Made by a program: the position numbers and the translations under genes. 64,000 nucleotides of DNA. It comes from Clostridia bacterium. Its GTDB lineage: Bacteria; Bacillota; Clostridia; Oscillospirales; Acutalibacteraceae. The stretch is from NCBI GenBank assembly GCA_017618135.1, contig JAFZUV010000011.1, forward strand, positions 62,001-126,000. The letters are read 5' to 3'. The first letter of the stretch is position 1; each line of letters begins with the position of its first letter. Below are positions 43,753 to 52,200 of the stretch, in pieces. A model generated the notes under the pieces. That model was not told where the DNA came from and searched no databases. It was given only the letters and a program-made list of their open reading frames with translations.

Positions 43753-45459
43753 TCAGGCGGTCACGGTATTGGGGATATATTCGACCGCAACGCCCCGACG
43801 GGTATCGAGCTTGTGGAACTTCTGCAACGGTGTTGCAGGAATTTCCAATGCCCCGATAAAACGATAATGGATCTTGATTCGCTGGGTTCTGTTTTTGCCG
43901 GTGCCTTCGATGTTGTACACCTCAATCTTTTCGATTAGTTCTCGCAGAAGTACAGGCGTGAGCGTCTGCATCTTCATAAAGGTTCTTATGGCGGATACAA
44001 AATGGTCTTTCTCGTGCCTGATGTCTTCTAAATTCAGAAGCCGCATCCGAAATTGCTTTGTTTTGTCCTGCAATTCGCCGCGCTCGAGCTCGTACTTCTG
44101 CGACATGTGCATATACCACTGTTCCGTGACCTTGCCGTTTACCATATTCTCATACAGTCCTTCATACAGCCGGTCCACATCTTTGCTGCGGACGATGGCT
44201 TTTTGAAGCGCTTCCTGCGTGGCTTTCTGTTGTGCGGCAATGTCGCTGTTCGTCTTGGATTCCAGCAGGTCGGCAAAGGAATCTTCGTCGTCTCTCAAAA
44301 AGTCGGTCAGACGTTTCAGTTCCATCAGCACAACGGTTTCAAGCGAATCGGCACGGATATAGTGCGTTCCCTCACAGGTGCCTCTGTTGCTCTTGTAGTT
44401 GGAGCATTTGAAGTGGGTAATGCTTGTGTTCGGATGACAAACGTTGAACCACATCTTATGACCGCAATCGGCGCAGAAAAGAATATCGCAGAACATATTC
44501 TTCTCAGCCAGTTTCTTGTTCGGCGCGCGGCGCTTTGTCTTGGCAATATGCGCCTGCACCTGCTCAAAGGTGTCGCGATTGATGATCGGCTCGTGAACAT
44601 CCTTGAAAATCTTCCATTTTGACGGATCGTTCGGGATGCGCGTCTTGTTCTTGAAAGATTTCGAGTAGGATTTGAAGTTAATTACATCACCGCAGTATTC
44701 CTGCTGAGCAAGAATCCTGGCAACCGTCGATTTGCACCACTTGTACGGGTTTTCCTGCGTTTTCTTTCCTCCGCGCGGTAACCCTTTGCTCTGCCAGTAC
44801 GCCATCGGGACGAGCACCTGTCGTTCCTGTAAAAGCCGCGCGATGGTCTCGTTGCCCTTGCCCTCGATGCACATACGGAAGATATCCCGCACGATACCGG
44901 CGGCTTCCGGGTCGATAACCCACTTCTTTTTATTCAGCGGGTCCTTCATATATCCGTAAGGAGGTGGAGATAACGGCTCGCCCATATTGCCTCTAAGACG
45001 GTGTGATGTTTTAATCTTTTGTGAAATATCCCTCGCATACATCTCGTTCATAACGTTTTTGAACGGCGCGATCTCGTTTTCTCCCTCCGCGCTGTCCACC
45101 ATATCGTTTACGGCGATAAAGCGGACGCCGTGTTCAGGAAAGTAACTGTCGAGAAAGGTGCCGACCGCAACATAGTCACGGCCAAGACGGGACAGGTCTT
45201 TGACCATAACGGTACTGACGAAGCCCATATCAATGTCGTCAAGCATCGACTGAAAGCCCGGACGGTTGATATTAGTCCCCGTATAACCGTCGTCAAGGTA
45301 ATACTTGGTATTGGTAAGCCCGTATTCCTTGGCTTTCTGTGCCAGATACTTTTTCTGATTGGCAATGGAATTGCTCTCGCATTCAGTGCCGTCGTCACGG
45401 GAAAGACGGCAGTAAAGAGCGGTGATTCCCGCGTTTTGCTTTTTCTTGTTCGACTGCAT
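43753..45459 (-). CDS. tnpX: Large serine recombinase (TnpX-like)
   Basis: A 568-residue site-specific recombinase that excises and integrates the transposon. The resolvase domain has YCRLSRDDG with catalytic Ser near residue 18 and GYTGTNINRPGFQ. A recombinase domain and zinc ribbon (CADCG, then CEGTHYIRAD), a coiled coil (~400-460) and a DUF4368-like C terminus follow. The ATG at 45459 has RBS AAAGGAGG and overlaps the tnpW stop by one base. Confidence 0.92.
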   Translation of the reverse strand: MQSNKKKQNAGITALYCRLSRDDGTECESNSIANQKKYLAQKAKEYGLTNTKYYLDDGYTGTNINRPGFQSMLDDIDMGFVSTVMVKDLSRLGRDYVAVGTFLDSYFPEHGVRFIAVNDMVDSAEGENEIAPFKNVMNEMYARDISQKIKTSHRLRGNMGEPLSPPPYGYMKDPLNKKKWVIDPEAAGIVRDIFRMCIEGKGNETIARLLQERQVLVPMAYWQSKGLPRGGKKTQENPYKWCKSTVARILAQQEYCGDVINFKSYSKSFKNKTRIPNDPSKWKIFKDVHEPIINRDTFEQVQAHIAKTKRRAPNKKLAEKNMFCDILFCADCGHKMWFNVCHPNTSITHFKCSNYKSNRGTCEGTHYIRADSLETVVLMELKRLTDFLRDDEDSFADLLESKTNSDIAAQQKATQEALQKAIVRSKDVDRLYEGLYENMVNGKVTEQWYMHMSQKYELERGELQDKTKQFRMRLLNLEDIRHEKDHFVSAIRTFMKMQTLTPVLLRELIEKIEVYNIEGTGKNRTQRIKIHYRFIGALEIPATPLQKFHKLDTRRGVAVEYIPNTVTA

Positions 45460-45695
45460 TAGTCCTCCTTTCCGGCAGTCGATACACATTCTGTGCTCAT
45501 TATACCACCGTTTTCTTCATTTGTCCATTGTGCGAGGTCGTTTTGAATATATTTTCCGATGACCTCCGCAAGCGTATCTTTGAAATTATTCAAGTCAACT
45601 TTTTTAAACTGGGAGTTTACGATATATTTCACGCCGTTGACGGTGTATTCATGCTCTCCCTGTCCGATACCTACAATAAATCTGTCCTTACTCAT
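45459..45695 (-). CDS. tnpW: Transposon-encoded TnpW family protein
   Basis: A 78-residue protein with the TnpW signature EHEYTVNGVKYIVNSQF. Function is unknown, but the gene is consistently next to tnpX in Tn4451-like elements. It overlaps tnpZ by four bases and tnpX by one, forming a tightly coupled mobilisation-recombination operon. Confidence 0.85.
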   Translation of the reverse strand: MSKDRFIVGIGQGEHEYTVNGVKYIVNSQFKKVDLNNFKDTLAEVIGKYIQNDLAQWTNEENGGIMSTECVSTAGKED

Positions 45696-46915
45696 CTTTC
45701 AATATCCTCCTTCTTTTTTCTTGTTCTTTTAGGTTGTAATTCGGGTTGTTCTTTTGGCTTGTCCTTTGGTTTCAGCAGGTTTGTAAAGAATTCCTTGACC
45801 TTTTCGGGAAACCGTTTCATCGCTTCCAGATACGGGCGGCAGAAGTTTTCAAGTCTTTCAAGCTGGCTCTGCAACCGTTTGATTTGGCTTTCAAGACTCC
45901 AGACACGATTCCGTAACCGACCGTTCTCGTCTTTCAGATCCCGTATTTTGCCTCTGCTCGAAATACCTTCCTTTGCCAGTGCGGTGAGGGCTTCATAATC
46001 TTCCTTCGCCACTGTGTACTTGCCGGTGATACCTTTCTTGCCCATGCCGTCAATTTCCATAAAGGTCTTGTGTTCGGGGCTTACGACATCGTATTGAACG
46101 GTTTCCTCTTTGACCTTTTTCTGAATCTCGTTCAGCCGCTCTGTGTCTTTCTTGATTTGGTAATCAAGAGAAGAAAGGTGTTCTGTGGTACTGCCCTTCT
46201 CGCCCCGAATAAAATCTTTGAATCCGGCACTGCTCATATGCTCGAAAAACCTGTCCTGCAAAAGACTGTACGACGGTATAAGCGCAGGTTTGCCGTTTGG
46301 CAATATGACAGGCGAACCCCGTTCGTCCAACTGCGGCAAAGACTTCCACTTTTTCGAGTGGCTTATTTGTTGGATGGTTTCCTTTACCGTGCCGACAAGA
46401 TTTTTGTCCTTGCATCGCTTCGTCCAGAGTATCTTTTTCTCCACAACAGGTATCGCCACAATGTGCATATGATAGTGATACACCGGATAACCGTAATGCC
46501 CGGTCATTGCCTTATTCAGCTCGTCGGCGTGCATAACGGCGGATATGATGTTTTCTTCACCGAATTCTTTTACGGCGAAACGGTATGCTTCTTCATAGAA
46601 CCGGACAGCATAATCGTAGCCGCCGTGCTCTTCGAAATACTGCGTGTTGATATCCACCACCATTTCGTCAAAGACTTTCGCATTTTCTTTCAGCCCTCGC
46701 GTTGATACCTTACCTTCTTCAAGCATCTTTTTCAGCGTTTCGTTGTAGGTCATATTGCCGGTATCTTTGAAATGCACGTTCATAGGCGATCTTTCCGGGA
46801 CGACGTTCAGATTCGCATAGTTCTTGTTTTTGCGTTCGTTGTGGCGTTCGATTTTTCCTACGCCCTCCGTCGTGTACGCCTTTACGCGGGCGACGCTGTA
46901 GTTCTTTTTTGCGAT
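45692..46915 (-). CDS. tnpZ: MobV family relaxase (TnpZ-like), start codon altered
   Basis: The protein nicks oriT and allows mobilisation by a coresident conjugative element. MobV motif I (GKIERHNERKNKNYANL) and motif III (YHYHMHIVAIP, three His) are present, with a coiled coil at about 260-370 and a Lys/Glu-rich tail. The conserved N terminus (AKKNYSVARVKAYTTEGVG) lies in frame upstream of the first ATG (46783). The expected start position is ATC (46915-46913), nine bases after AAGGAG, with a stop just upstream. Either ATC is used as a weak start, or the gene is translated from 46783 without motif I and is inactive. Confidence 0.8.
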   Translation of the reverse strand: MAKKNYSVARVKAYTTEGVGKIERHNERKNKNYANLNVVPERSPMNVHFKDTGNMTYNETLKKMLEEGKVSTRGLKENAKVFDEMVVDINTQYFEEHGGYDYAVRFYEEAYRFAVKEFGEENIISAVMHADELNKAMTGHYGYPVYHYHMHIVAIPVVEKKILWTKRCKDKNLVGTVKETIQQISHSKKWKSLPQLDERGSPVILPNGKPALIPSYSLLQDRFFEHMSSAGFKDFIRGEKGSTTEHLSSLDYQIKKDTERLNEIQKKVKEETVQYDVVSPEHKTFMEIDGMGKKGITGKYTVAKEDYEALTALAKEGISSRGKIRDLKDENGRLRNRVWSLESQIKRLQSQLERLENFCRPYLEAMKRFPEKVKEFFTNLLKPKDKPKEQPELQPKRTRKKKEDIER

Positions 46916-46959
46916 AGTTCATCGCTCCTTTCCTTATTTTTTCTTACAATGGTTCGCTT

Positions 46960-47000
46960 CGCGGTTACGCAACTTTAAAAAGTGCGTAACCCACTATGAC
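46960..47000 (-). other. Candidate oriT of the MobV relaxase
   Basis: Minus strand reads CATAGTGGGTTACGCACTT followed by an inverted repeat (GGTTACGCA / TGCGTAACC). MobV origins in plasmids such as pMV158 carry TAGTGTGTTA next to an inverted repeat, just upstream of mob. Position and layout fit; the nick site is inferred. Confidence 0.55.
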
Positions 47001-47087
47001 ACTTTCAGCAAAGCTGTAAAGATGTCAGTGGGCTCTGCGAGGCGGGTTGCGATATCTGCGGATACCGCCTTTGCCTGCGGAGAATAT

Positions 47088-47117
47088 GACGCGCCATTAC
47101 CGTCGGCGCGTCATATT
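47088..47117. repeat. Perfect inverted repeat upstream of the relaxase
   Basis: ATATGACGCGC / GCGCGTCATAT with an eight-to-ten base loop lies between the candidate oriT and the gene at 47165; it may be a terminator stem or protein-binding site. Confidence 0.55.
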
Positions 47118-47138
47118 TCCTTCGGTGGAGACACAATG

Positions 47139-47163
47139 AATTTCGGAAGCGGTTTCCGAAATT
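47139..47163. repeat. 25-bp palindrome, copy 1 of 2
   Basis: AATTTCGGAA-gcggt-TTCCGAAATT just beyond the stop of the gene at 47165-47602. It recurs inverted (24 of 25 identical) at 47546-47570 inside that gene. Confidence 0.7.
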
Positions 47164-47164
47164 A

Positions 47165-47602
47165 TTAAACGTCCCAACTTTTTTCTTTTCTGACACGCCG
47201 TAAATATGCCGCAATTTCTTTTACGGTATTACCGTTGTGATAGAATCTTGCCGCAAGTGTAGCGGCGTAAATGATGGTGTCTTCGCCGTAGCCGTCCTGC
47301 ACGTGCATACGTCCGAGCTGCTCGATGATTTCACATTTTTCAATGCAGGAGTTTCCATCGATTCGAAAGATTCCTTCAAGGTGGGGAATGTCATTGTGAT
47401 CCTCTAAAATGCCGAACACAGCACTGCGGTAATAATGGGCGACAATTGTTCTTCGAGTTTTTTTCCTATACGCACCTGTAATAAGGCGGTCGAAATCTTC
47501 CATATGATCGCGCTCAAATACAGTCGGTCTGCCACGGCGCCGCTTATTTTCGGAAACCGCTTCCGAAATTGCGTCACTCGCCGAATTGCTTTCTTTTTCC
47601 AT
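47165..47602 (-). CDS. Transposon-associated hypothetical protein, possible DNA-binding protein
   Basis: A 145-residue protein I cannot name. The N terminus is Ser/Glu-rich, followed by a basic motif (NKRRRGRPTVFERDH) like an AT-hook or DNA-binding arm. A helical core ends with NTVKEIAAYLRRVRKEK, which resembles a helix-turn-helix. RBS AAGGGGG supports the ATG at 47602. It lies upstream of the relaxase in the same direction, so a role in transfer regulation is plausible. GC-rich codons match tnpX and tnpZ. Confidence 0.65.
   Translation of the reverse strand: MEKESNSASDAISEAVSENKRRRGRPTVFERDHMEDFDRLITGAYRKKTRRTIVAHYYRSAVFGILEDHNDIPHLEGIFRIDGNSCIEKCEIIEQLGRMHVQDGYGEDTIIYAATLAARFYHNGNTVKEIAAYLRRVRKEKSWDV
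47546..47570. repeat. 25-bp palindrome, copy 2 of 2
   Basis: Palindromic half-sites TTTCGGAA and TTCCGAAA lie inside the 5' coding part of the gene at 47165-47602 (encoding SEAVSEN). See the copy at 47139. Confidence 0.7.
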
Positions 47603-47639
47603 TTTCTAACCCCCTTTCGTAATAAAATTTGCAAGGAAT

Positions 47640-47870
47640 GAAAAAAGCCGTTACACAGAAACACCAATAAGCGAGACAACTACCTCGCTTAAAAAAGTGT
47701 GTCTATGTAACGGCTCTTGTTAGGATTCCGGGATCACTTTCTTGCGTTCCAGCCTGTGATCCGAAGGCAGCGGAACGTGCGCGGTGATTTCGTTAGCCCA
47801 CCGCGAGCATTGTCGGGCGTAATGCTCGCTAAATATGTTGACACTAATATTCAGTTTTCGTGACTATCCC
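47640..47870 (-). promoter_or_regulatory. Highly structured untranslated region upstream of the 47165 gene
   Basis: Read on the minus strand, AGCCGTTACA / TGTAACGGCT closes over an inner AAGCGAG / CTCGCTT hairpin and runs into six T (47643-47716), a terminator or attenuator. Farther upstream lie GGATCAC / GTGATCC (47738-47765) and GCGAGCATT / AATGCTCGC (47807-47833) stems. The remaining stretch 47870-48129 shows no gene; at 48106-48126 ATAGGA and TCCTAT form a palindrome. Confidence 0.6.
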
Positions 47871-48105
47871 GCAAAAAAAGCGACAAAATCACAAATATCA
47901 TTATAGCGAACGAATGTTCGATTGTCAAGAGAAAATACGAACGATTTTTCGCATTATTTGACTGTTGGTATTTGGCGACAATAAGAGCATAAAGCAGAAT
48001 ATAGATGCAAGCTCTCCTTGCATAAGCACAAAAACAGCGGTCGCATCGACGCGACCGCTGAAACCTGATATTTTTATGTTTACTTTTTCACAATCTTAAG
48101 GTATA

Positions 48106-48126
48106 ATAGGATATATAATGTCCTAT
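48106..48126. promoter_or_regulatory. Candidate operator 1 of the XRE regulator
   Basis: ATAGGA-9 bases-TCCTAT containing TAGGATATATAA. The same exact 12-mer occurs at 48544-48555, and a partial site (TAGGATAG) at 48513-48520. Confidence 0.45.
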
Positions 48127-48129
48127 TTG

Positions 48130-48450
48130 CTATTTCTTCTTCAAATCCGTAATTCCATCGATTATAGATTTAAGGCCTTCGAGCTGTTCGGGTGTCATCC
48201 TCCGTATCTTCTCGGAAAGCTCATTAGCAAGGGTTGGATTTGTATTATTTTCCGTGAAGAATTCACCTGGAGTAATCTTGAGATATTCACAGATATAATA
48301 AAGTCCTTGTATAGACGGCATTGATTTCTGATTCTCAATACGGTTTATATAACTCGGGTTTTGTCCTATATCCAGTGACATTTCACGGGCAGTTACGCCC
48401 TTTAACTCGCGTAATTTTGCGAGACGTTTAGCAATTAAATCTTCATACAT
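48130..48450 (-). CDS. XRE-family helix-turn-helix regulator
   Basis: A 106-residue single-domain regulator. The HTH (about 8-65) reads IAKRLAKLRELKGVTAREMS then NPSYINRIENQKSMPS, with the helical tail EKIRRMTPEQLEGLKSIIDG. The ATG at 48450 follows GGTGG; a GTG further up lies within the RBS. It is divergent from the SLOG gene, with repeats of TAGGATATATAA on both sides. Confidence 0.9.
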   Translation of the reverse strand: MYEDLIAKRLAKLRELKGVTAREMSLDIGQNPSYINRIENQKSMPSIQGLYYICEYLKITPGEFFTENNTNPTLANELSEKIRRMTPEQLEGLKSIIDGITDLKKK

Positions 48451-48543
48451 ACGGCATTCCACCACCTATAATTCGTTCCATAAGATATTATATGGCATAG
48501 CCGCGCCCAATATAGGATAGTGGGTGTTTAATTTTGACCATAG

Positions 48544-48555
48544 TAGGATATATAA
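48544..48555 (+). promoter_or_regulatory. Candidate operator 2, upstream of the SLOG gene
   Basis: TAGGATATATAA, identical to bases 48107-48118, 31 bases before the SLOG start. Confidence 0.45.
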
Positions 48556-48585
48556 AATCTTAAACCGCAAGGAGTAAGGCATATA

Positions 48586-49086
48586 ATGCTAAATTATAGC
48601 CCTCTATTAGAAATATATACGGTGTCGTTCTTTGGGCACAGATATGTTGATCAATTCACAACAATTGAGAATAGACTTGAAGAATTGATTATAAAACTAC
48701 TCGAAGAACATGAATATGTCGATTTCCTCGTAGGTAGGAACGGCGACTTTGATCAAATTGTTTCAAGCACGATTAAAAGGGTGAAAAGAGATTATCGTGA
48801 TGATAATTGTACGCACATTTTAGTTTTACCATATAATTCGGCTGAATTTCAAAATAACGAAGACAGTTTTTCTGAGTATTACGATGAAATAGAGATTTGC
48901 CCGGAAGCACATGCGGCACATTTCAAAGCAGCAATACAAATTCGTAACCGAAATATGATTGACCGTTCTGATTTGTGTATCTTTTATGTTGAACATAATT
49001 CCGGCGGTGCTTTTCAAAGCTTACAGTACGCCATAAAACAAAACCGACAAATTACTAATATAGCTCGTTCGCCTGATTCGGATTGA
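48586..49086 (+). CDS. SLOG-fold (DUF1273/YpsA-related) protein
   Basis: A 166-residue Rossmann-like protein. Features of the SLOG superfamily are the N-terminal TVSFFGHRYV, the glycine/acid loop LVGRNGDFDQIVSSTIKR, ILVLPY, and IRNRNMIDRSDLCIFYVE followed by GGAFQSLQYAIKQ. SLOG proteins bind nucleotides or nucleotide-derived ligands, and several are tied to phage or stress responses. It may be controlled by the divergent XRE protein. RBS AAGGAG at 48569-48574. Confidence 0.75.
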   Translation: MLNYSPLLEIYTVSFFGHRYVDQFTTIENRLEELIIKLLEEHEYVDFLVGRNGDFDQIVSSTIKRVKRDYRDDNCTHILVLPYNSAEFQNNEDSFSEYYDEIEICPEAHAAHFKAAIQIRNRNMIDRSDLCIFYVEHNSGGAFQSLQYAIKQNRQITNIARSPDSD

Positions 49087-49111
49087 CTATTATGTATGTT
49101 TATAGTATAAT
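49083..49111 (+). promoter_or_regulatory. Promoter of the large secreted protein genes
   Basis: TTGACT (49083-49088), 17 bases, TATAAT (49106-49111), about 95 bases before the ATG at 49207. Confidence 0.8.
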
Positions 49112-49206
49112 TACGGTGTAAATTTTTAAAGAAAAACGCGTAAAAAACAACTGAAAAGAACTTATTCTATTTTTCATCAAATACATTTTTAAGGAGATTT
49201 AAGCAA

Positions 49207-52200
49207 ATGAAAACATCTTCAAAAAGGATCGTTTCGATTATTCTCGCTATAGCTTTGCTCATGGGCCTTATGCCTGTTGGAACGGTTACGGTTTTTGCCG
49301 AAACTGCAACATCCGGATATTGTGGCAGTAATCTTCTTTGGGAATACGACACATCAACATATACGCTTACCATAAGCAATCAAGGAACATCCAGCTCAAG
49401 TATGGGTAATTATTCCTACGGGAGTTCTCCATGGTTTTCTTTCAAAGATTCTATTAAAACTGTAATTGCAGACAATAAGGTGTCATCTGTAGGCAAGTTT
49501 GCTTTTATGGATTGCTCATCACTTGAAACTGTTAATATGCCCGGTGTTACTGATGTCGGCGATTATGCATTTGACAGCTGCGCATCATTGAAAAGCGTGA
49601 TATTATCATCAAACGCCAGTTGGAGCAATGCAAAAATCGGTGAAAGTGCGTTTGCCTTCTGTTCTTCATTAACGAAAATTGTGATACCATTTCAAAGGGC
49701 AACGATCGGGAAAAATGCGTTCGAATGGTGTGAAAATCTTACGACAATAGGCATTGACAACTATGCAAACATAGGAGACTATGCATTTGCACACTGTCCG
49801 ATATCTTCAATATATATGATAAGAAATGAGAACCCGTTTGCGGGCACTGTGTCTAAAAATGCTTTTTCCGGTGTAAATGCTGATGTTTATTATTTTTATG
49901 GTTACGCACCATATCAGAATAATGGTTTTGGTGGACAATTGACCTATAAAAAGGTTACATCAGGATTGATAGGATACAATGCTTTTTGGAATTATGATCA
50001 AACAAATGAGTTGCTCACCATCAGTGGCGAAGGTGAACTCTTCAAATATACGGGCGGCTCGGATTTGCCGTGGATGTACCTAAACAACGGTTCATATCAA
50101 AGCAGTATAAAAACAATTGTTGTTGAAGACGGAATTACTGTAATACCTCAATATGCCTTTGAGTATATGGGCAATGTAGAATCTGTGACATTGCCTAATA
50201 CATTGCTAAAACTCTACCCAAACGCTTTCAACGATTGTAAATCATTAACTGAACTTGTTATTCCGTCTTCGGTAGAATATGTCGACGGACAGTGGTATTG
50301 GTATAGATGCCCGAATCTCAATGATGTATATTATGTTGGAACCGAACAGGAGTGGAACAATGTTTACACTTGTAAAGAACCAAATTCCTACTGTATCACC
50401 CCTTATTTTCTTACATATCATGCTGCAACACAGTCTTGCACTACTGTAGGTTATCCGGCGCATTACGAATTTGATGGAACAACAAATCATACATTTTATG
50501 ATTTAAACAAGATCGCAATTGCAACGCCTGAGCCGAGCAAGTTGGATCACAGCTTTAACGATGTTTGGAACACGAATGCAACCAGGCATTGGCACACTTG
50601 CACGCTTTGCGGTACTGCAGTTTCAGACGACGCCAATCATTCCTACGATAACCCTTGTGATGAAACGTGCAATGTTTGTGGGTATACAAGGATAGTTAAC
50701 CATGAATTCAATAGTAAGTGGTCACAAGACTCTACCAATCATTGGCACGAATGCACAATTTGTGGGAATGCCGTTAAGGATGTGGGCAATCATATTTATT
50801 CGAACGCGTGCGATACAACCTGTAATACCTGCGGATACGAAAGATCAGTAACGCATTCTTTTGCCACCACTTGGACATCAGATAGCATGAACCACTGGCA
50901 CAAATGTACTGTTTGCGGCAAAGCAGATGTTCAACTGTATCATGTTTATGACAACTCCTGTGATGCAACATGTAATGTGTGCGGATATGTTAGGCAAATC
51001 GAGCATAATTACTCTGTATATTATTATGCTGATGACGATTCGCATTGGAGATTATGTTCTGTTTGCGGTGAAAAATCCGACTATGAACCTCATGCTTGGG
51101 ATGATGGAATTGTTACAAAGTCTCCTTCCTGTATTAAAACAGGTGTAAGAACCTACACTTGTTCGGTTTGCGGGAAAAAGAGTACAGAAACCATAGAAAC
51201 AACGGGACATACTATTGTTCGCGATGAAGCTGTTCCGGTATCATGCACGATAGACGGGATGACTGCTGGTTCGCATTGTTCTGTGTGCGGTGAAATCTTT
51301 GAACCACAAGAACCTATCCCTTCATCTGGCCATAATTTTAGCCGTTGGGGTTATAATTCCCTATGTCACTGGCTCGAGTGCTCTATTTGCGGAGAAAAAG
51401 ACGACTATCTATATCCTCATATTTATGATCATAATTATGATGAAGATTGTAATACATGCGGGTATGTTCGAACTGTCAATCCGGTGAACTCTCCAATAAA
51501 GAGCATCCAAGCAGGAAAGATAACTCTGATAGAAAACATTAGCGGATATAGGGATGATATGAATAACTGTTTTGTTTATACCATTCCTGAAACGCTGGAC
51601 ATTACCGTGACACTAAATAATGGAACAGTTTTGACGGCAGAAGAAAATCACGGTTTTATAATTGATTCCGAGTATTATTTCCCACGTTACAATCCCGATA
51701 CATCTGGATGGGTTGCAGGGAACACATATACTGTGAATGCGGAACTCTGTGGAAAAATCTTTTCTTTTGATGTAGAAATAATTGCGAACGATTATACTGG
51801 CTTGAATATTGAGCAAACAGATGATTTTTATCTTATATTCGAAAAAAGAGATGGAACAGAAGAAAGACACCGAGTGATTTCTTTTGATCCTCGCCTTGGC
51901 GATCAAGGATTGATAGGAGGTATTTTAAAAACCGATAAATACGAATTCCCGTTGGTTAAATTTCATTACTCTGCACCAGACAATGGTTATTCGGAATACG
52001 AGAAAAATGTATTTCTTGAGATTGGCAACATGACCAGCAATACAGTTAATAATTTCTATTGGTTAAAAGCACAATCGTTAAAGTCTGATTATATCATGGC
52101 AACTACGACGTATCGTTGGTACAGTAAGTATTCTAACAACCAGATTTTCAGAGGATATAACAAGAATGATTATGATCTGGATGTAGTTATCACGATTGCT

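Noticed and set aside
44053-44622. Long frames on the strand opposite tnpX and tnpZ (e.g. 44053-44622, 46070-46705)
   Set aside because: These are shadows caused by GC-rich codon use in the real genes; they lack RBS and recognisable domains.
46719-46922. Separate 67-residue protein upstream of the relaxase
   Set aside because: It is an out-of-frame reading of the conserved MobV N terminus, and its ATG is only two bases from the RBS.
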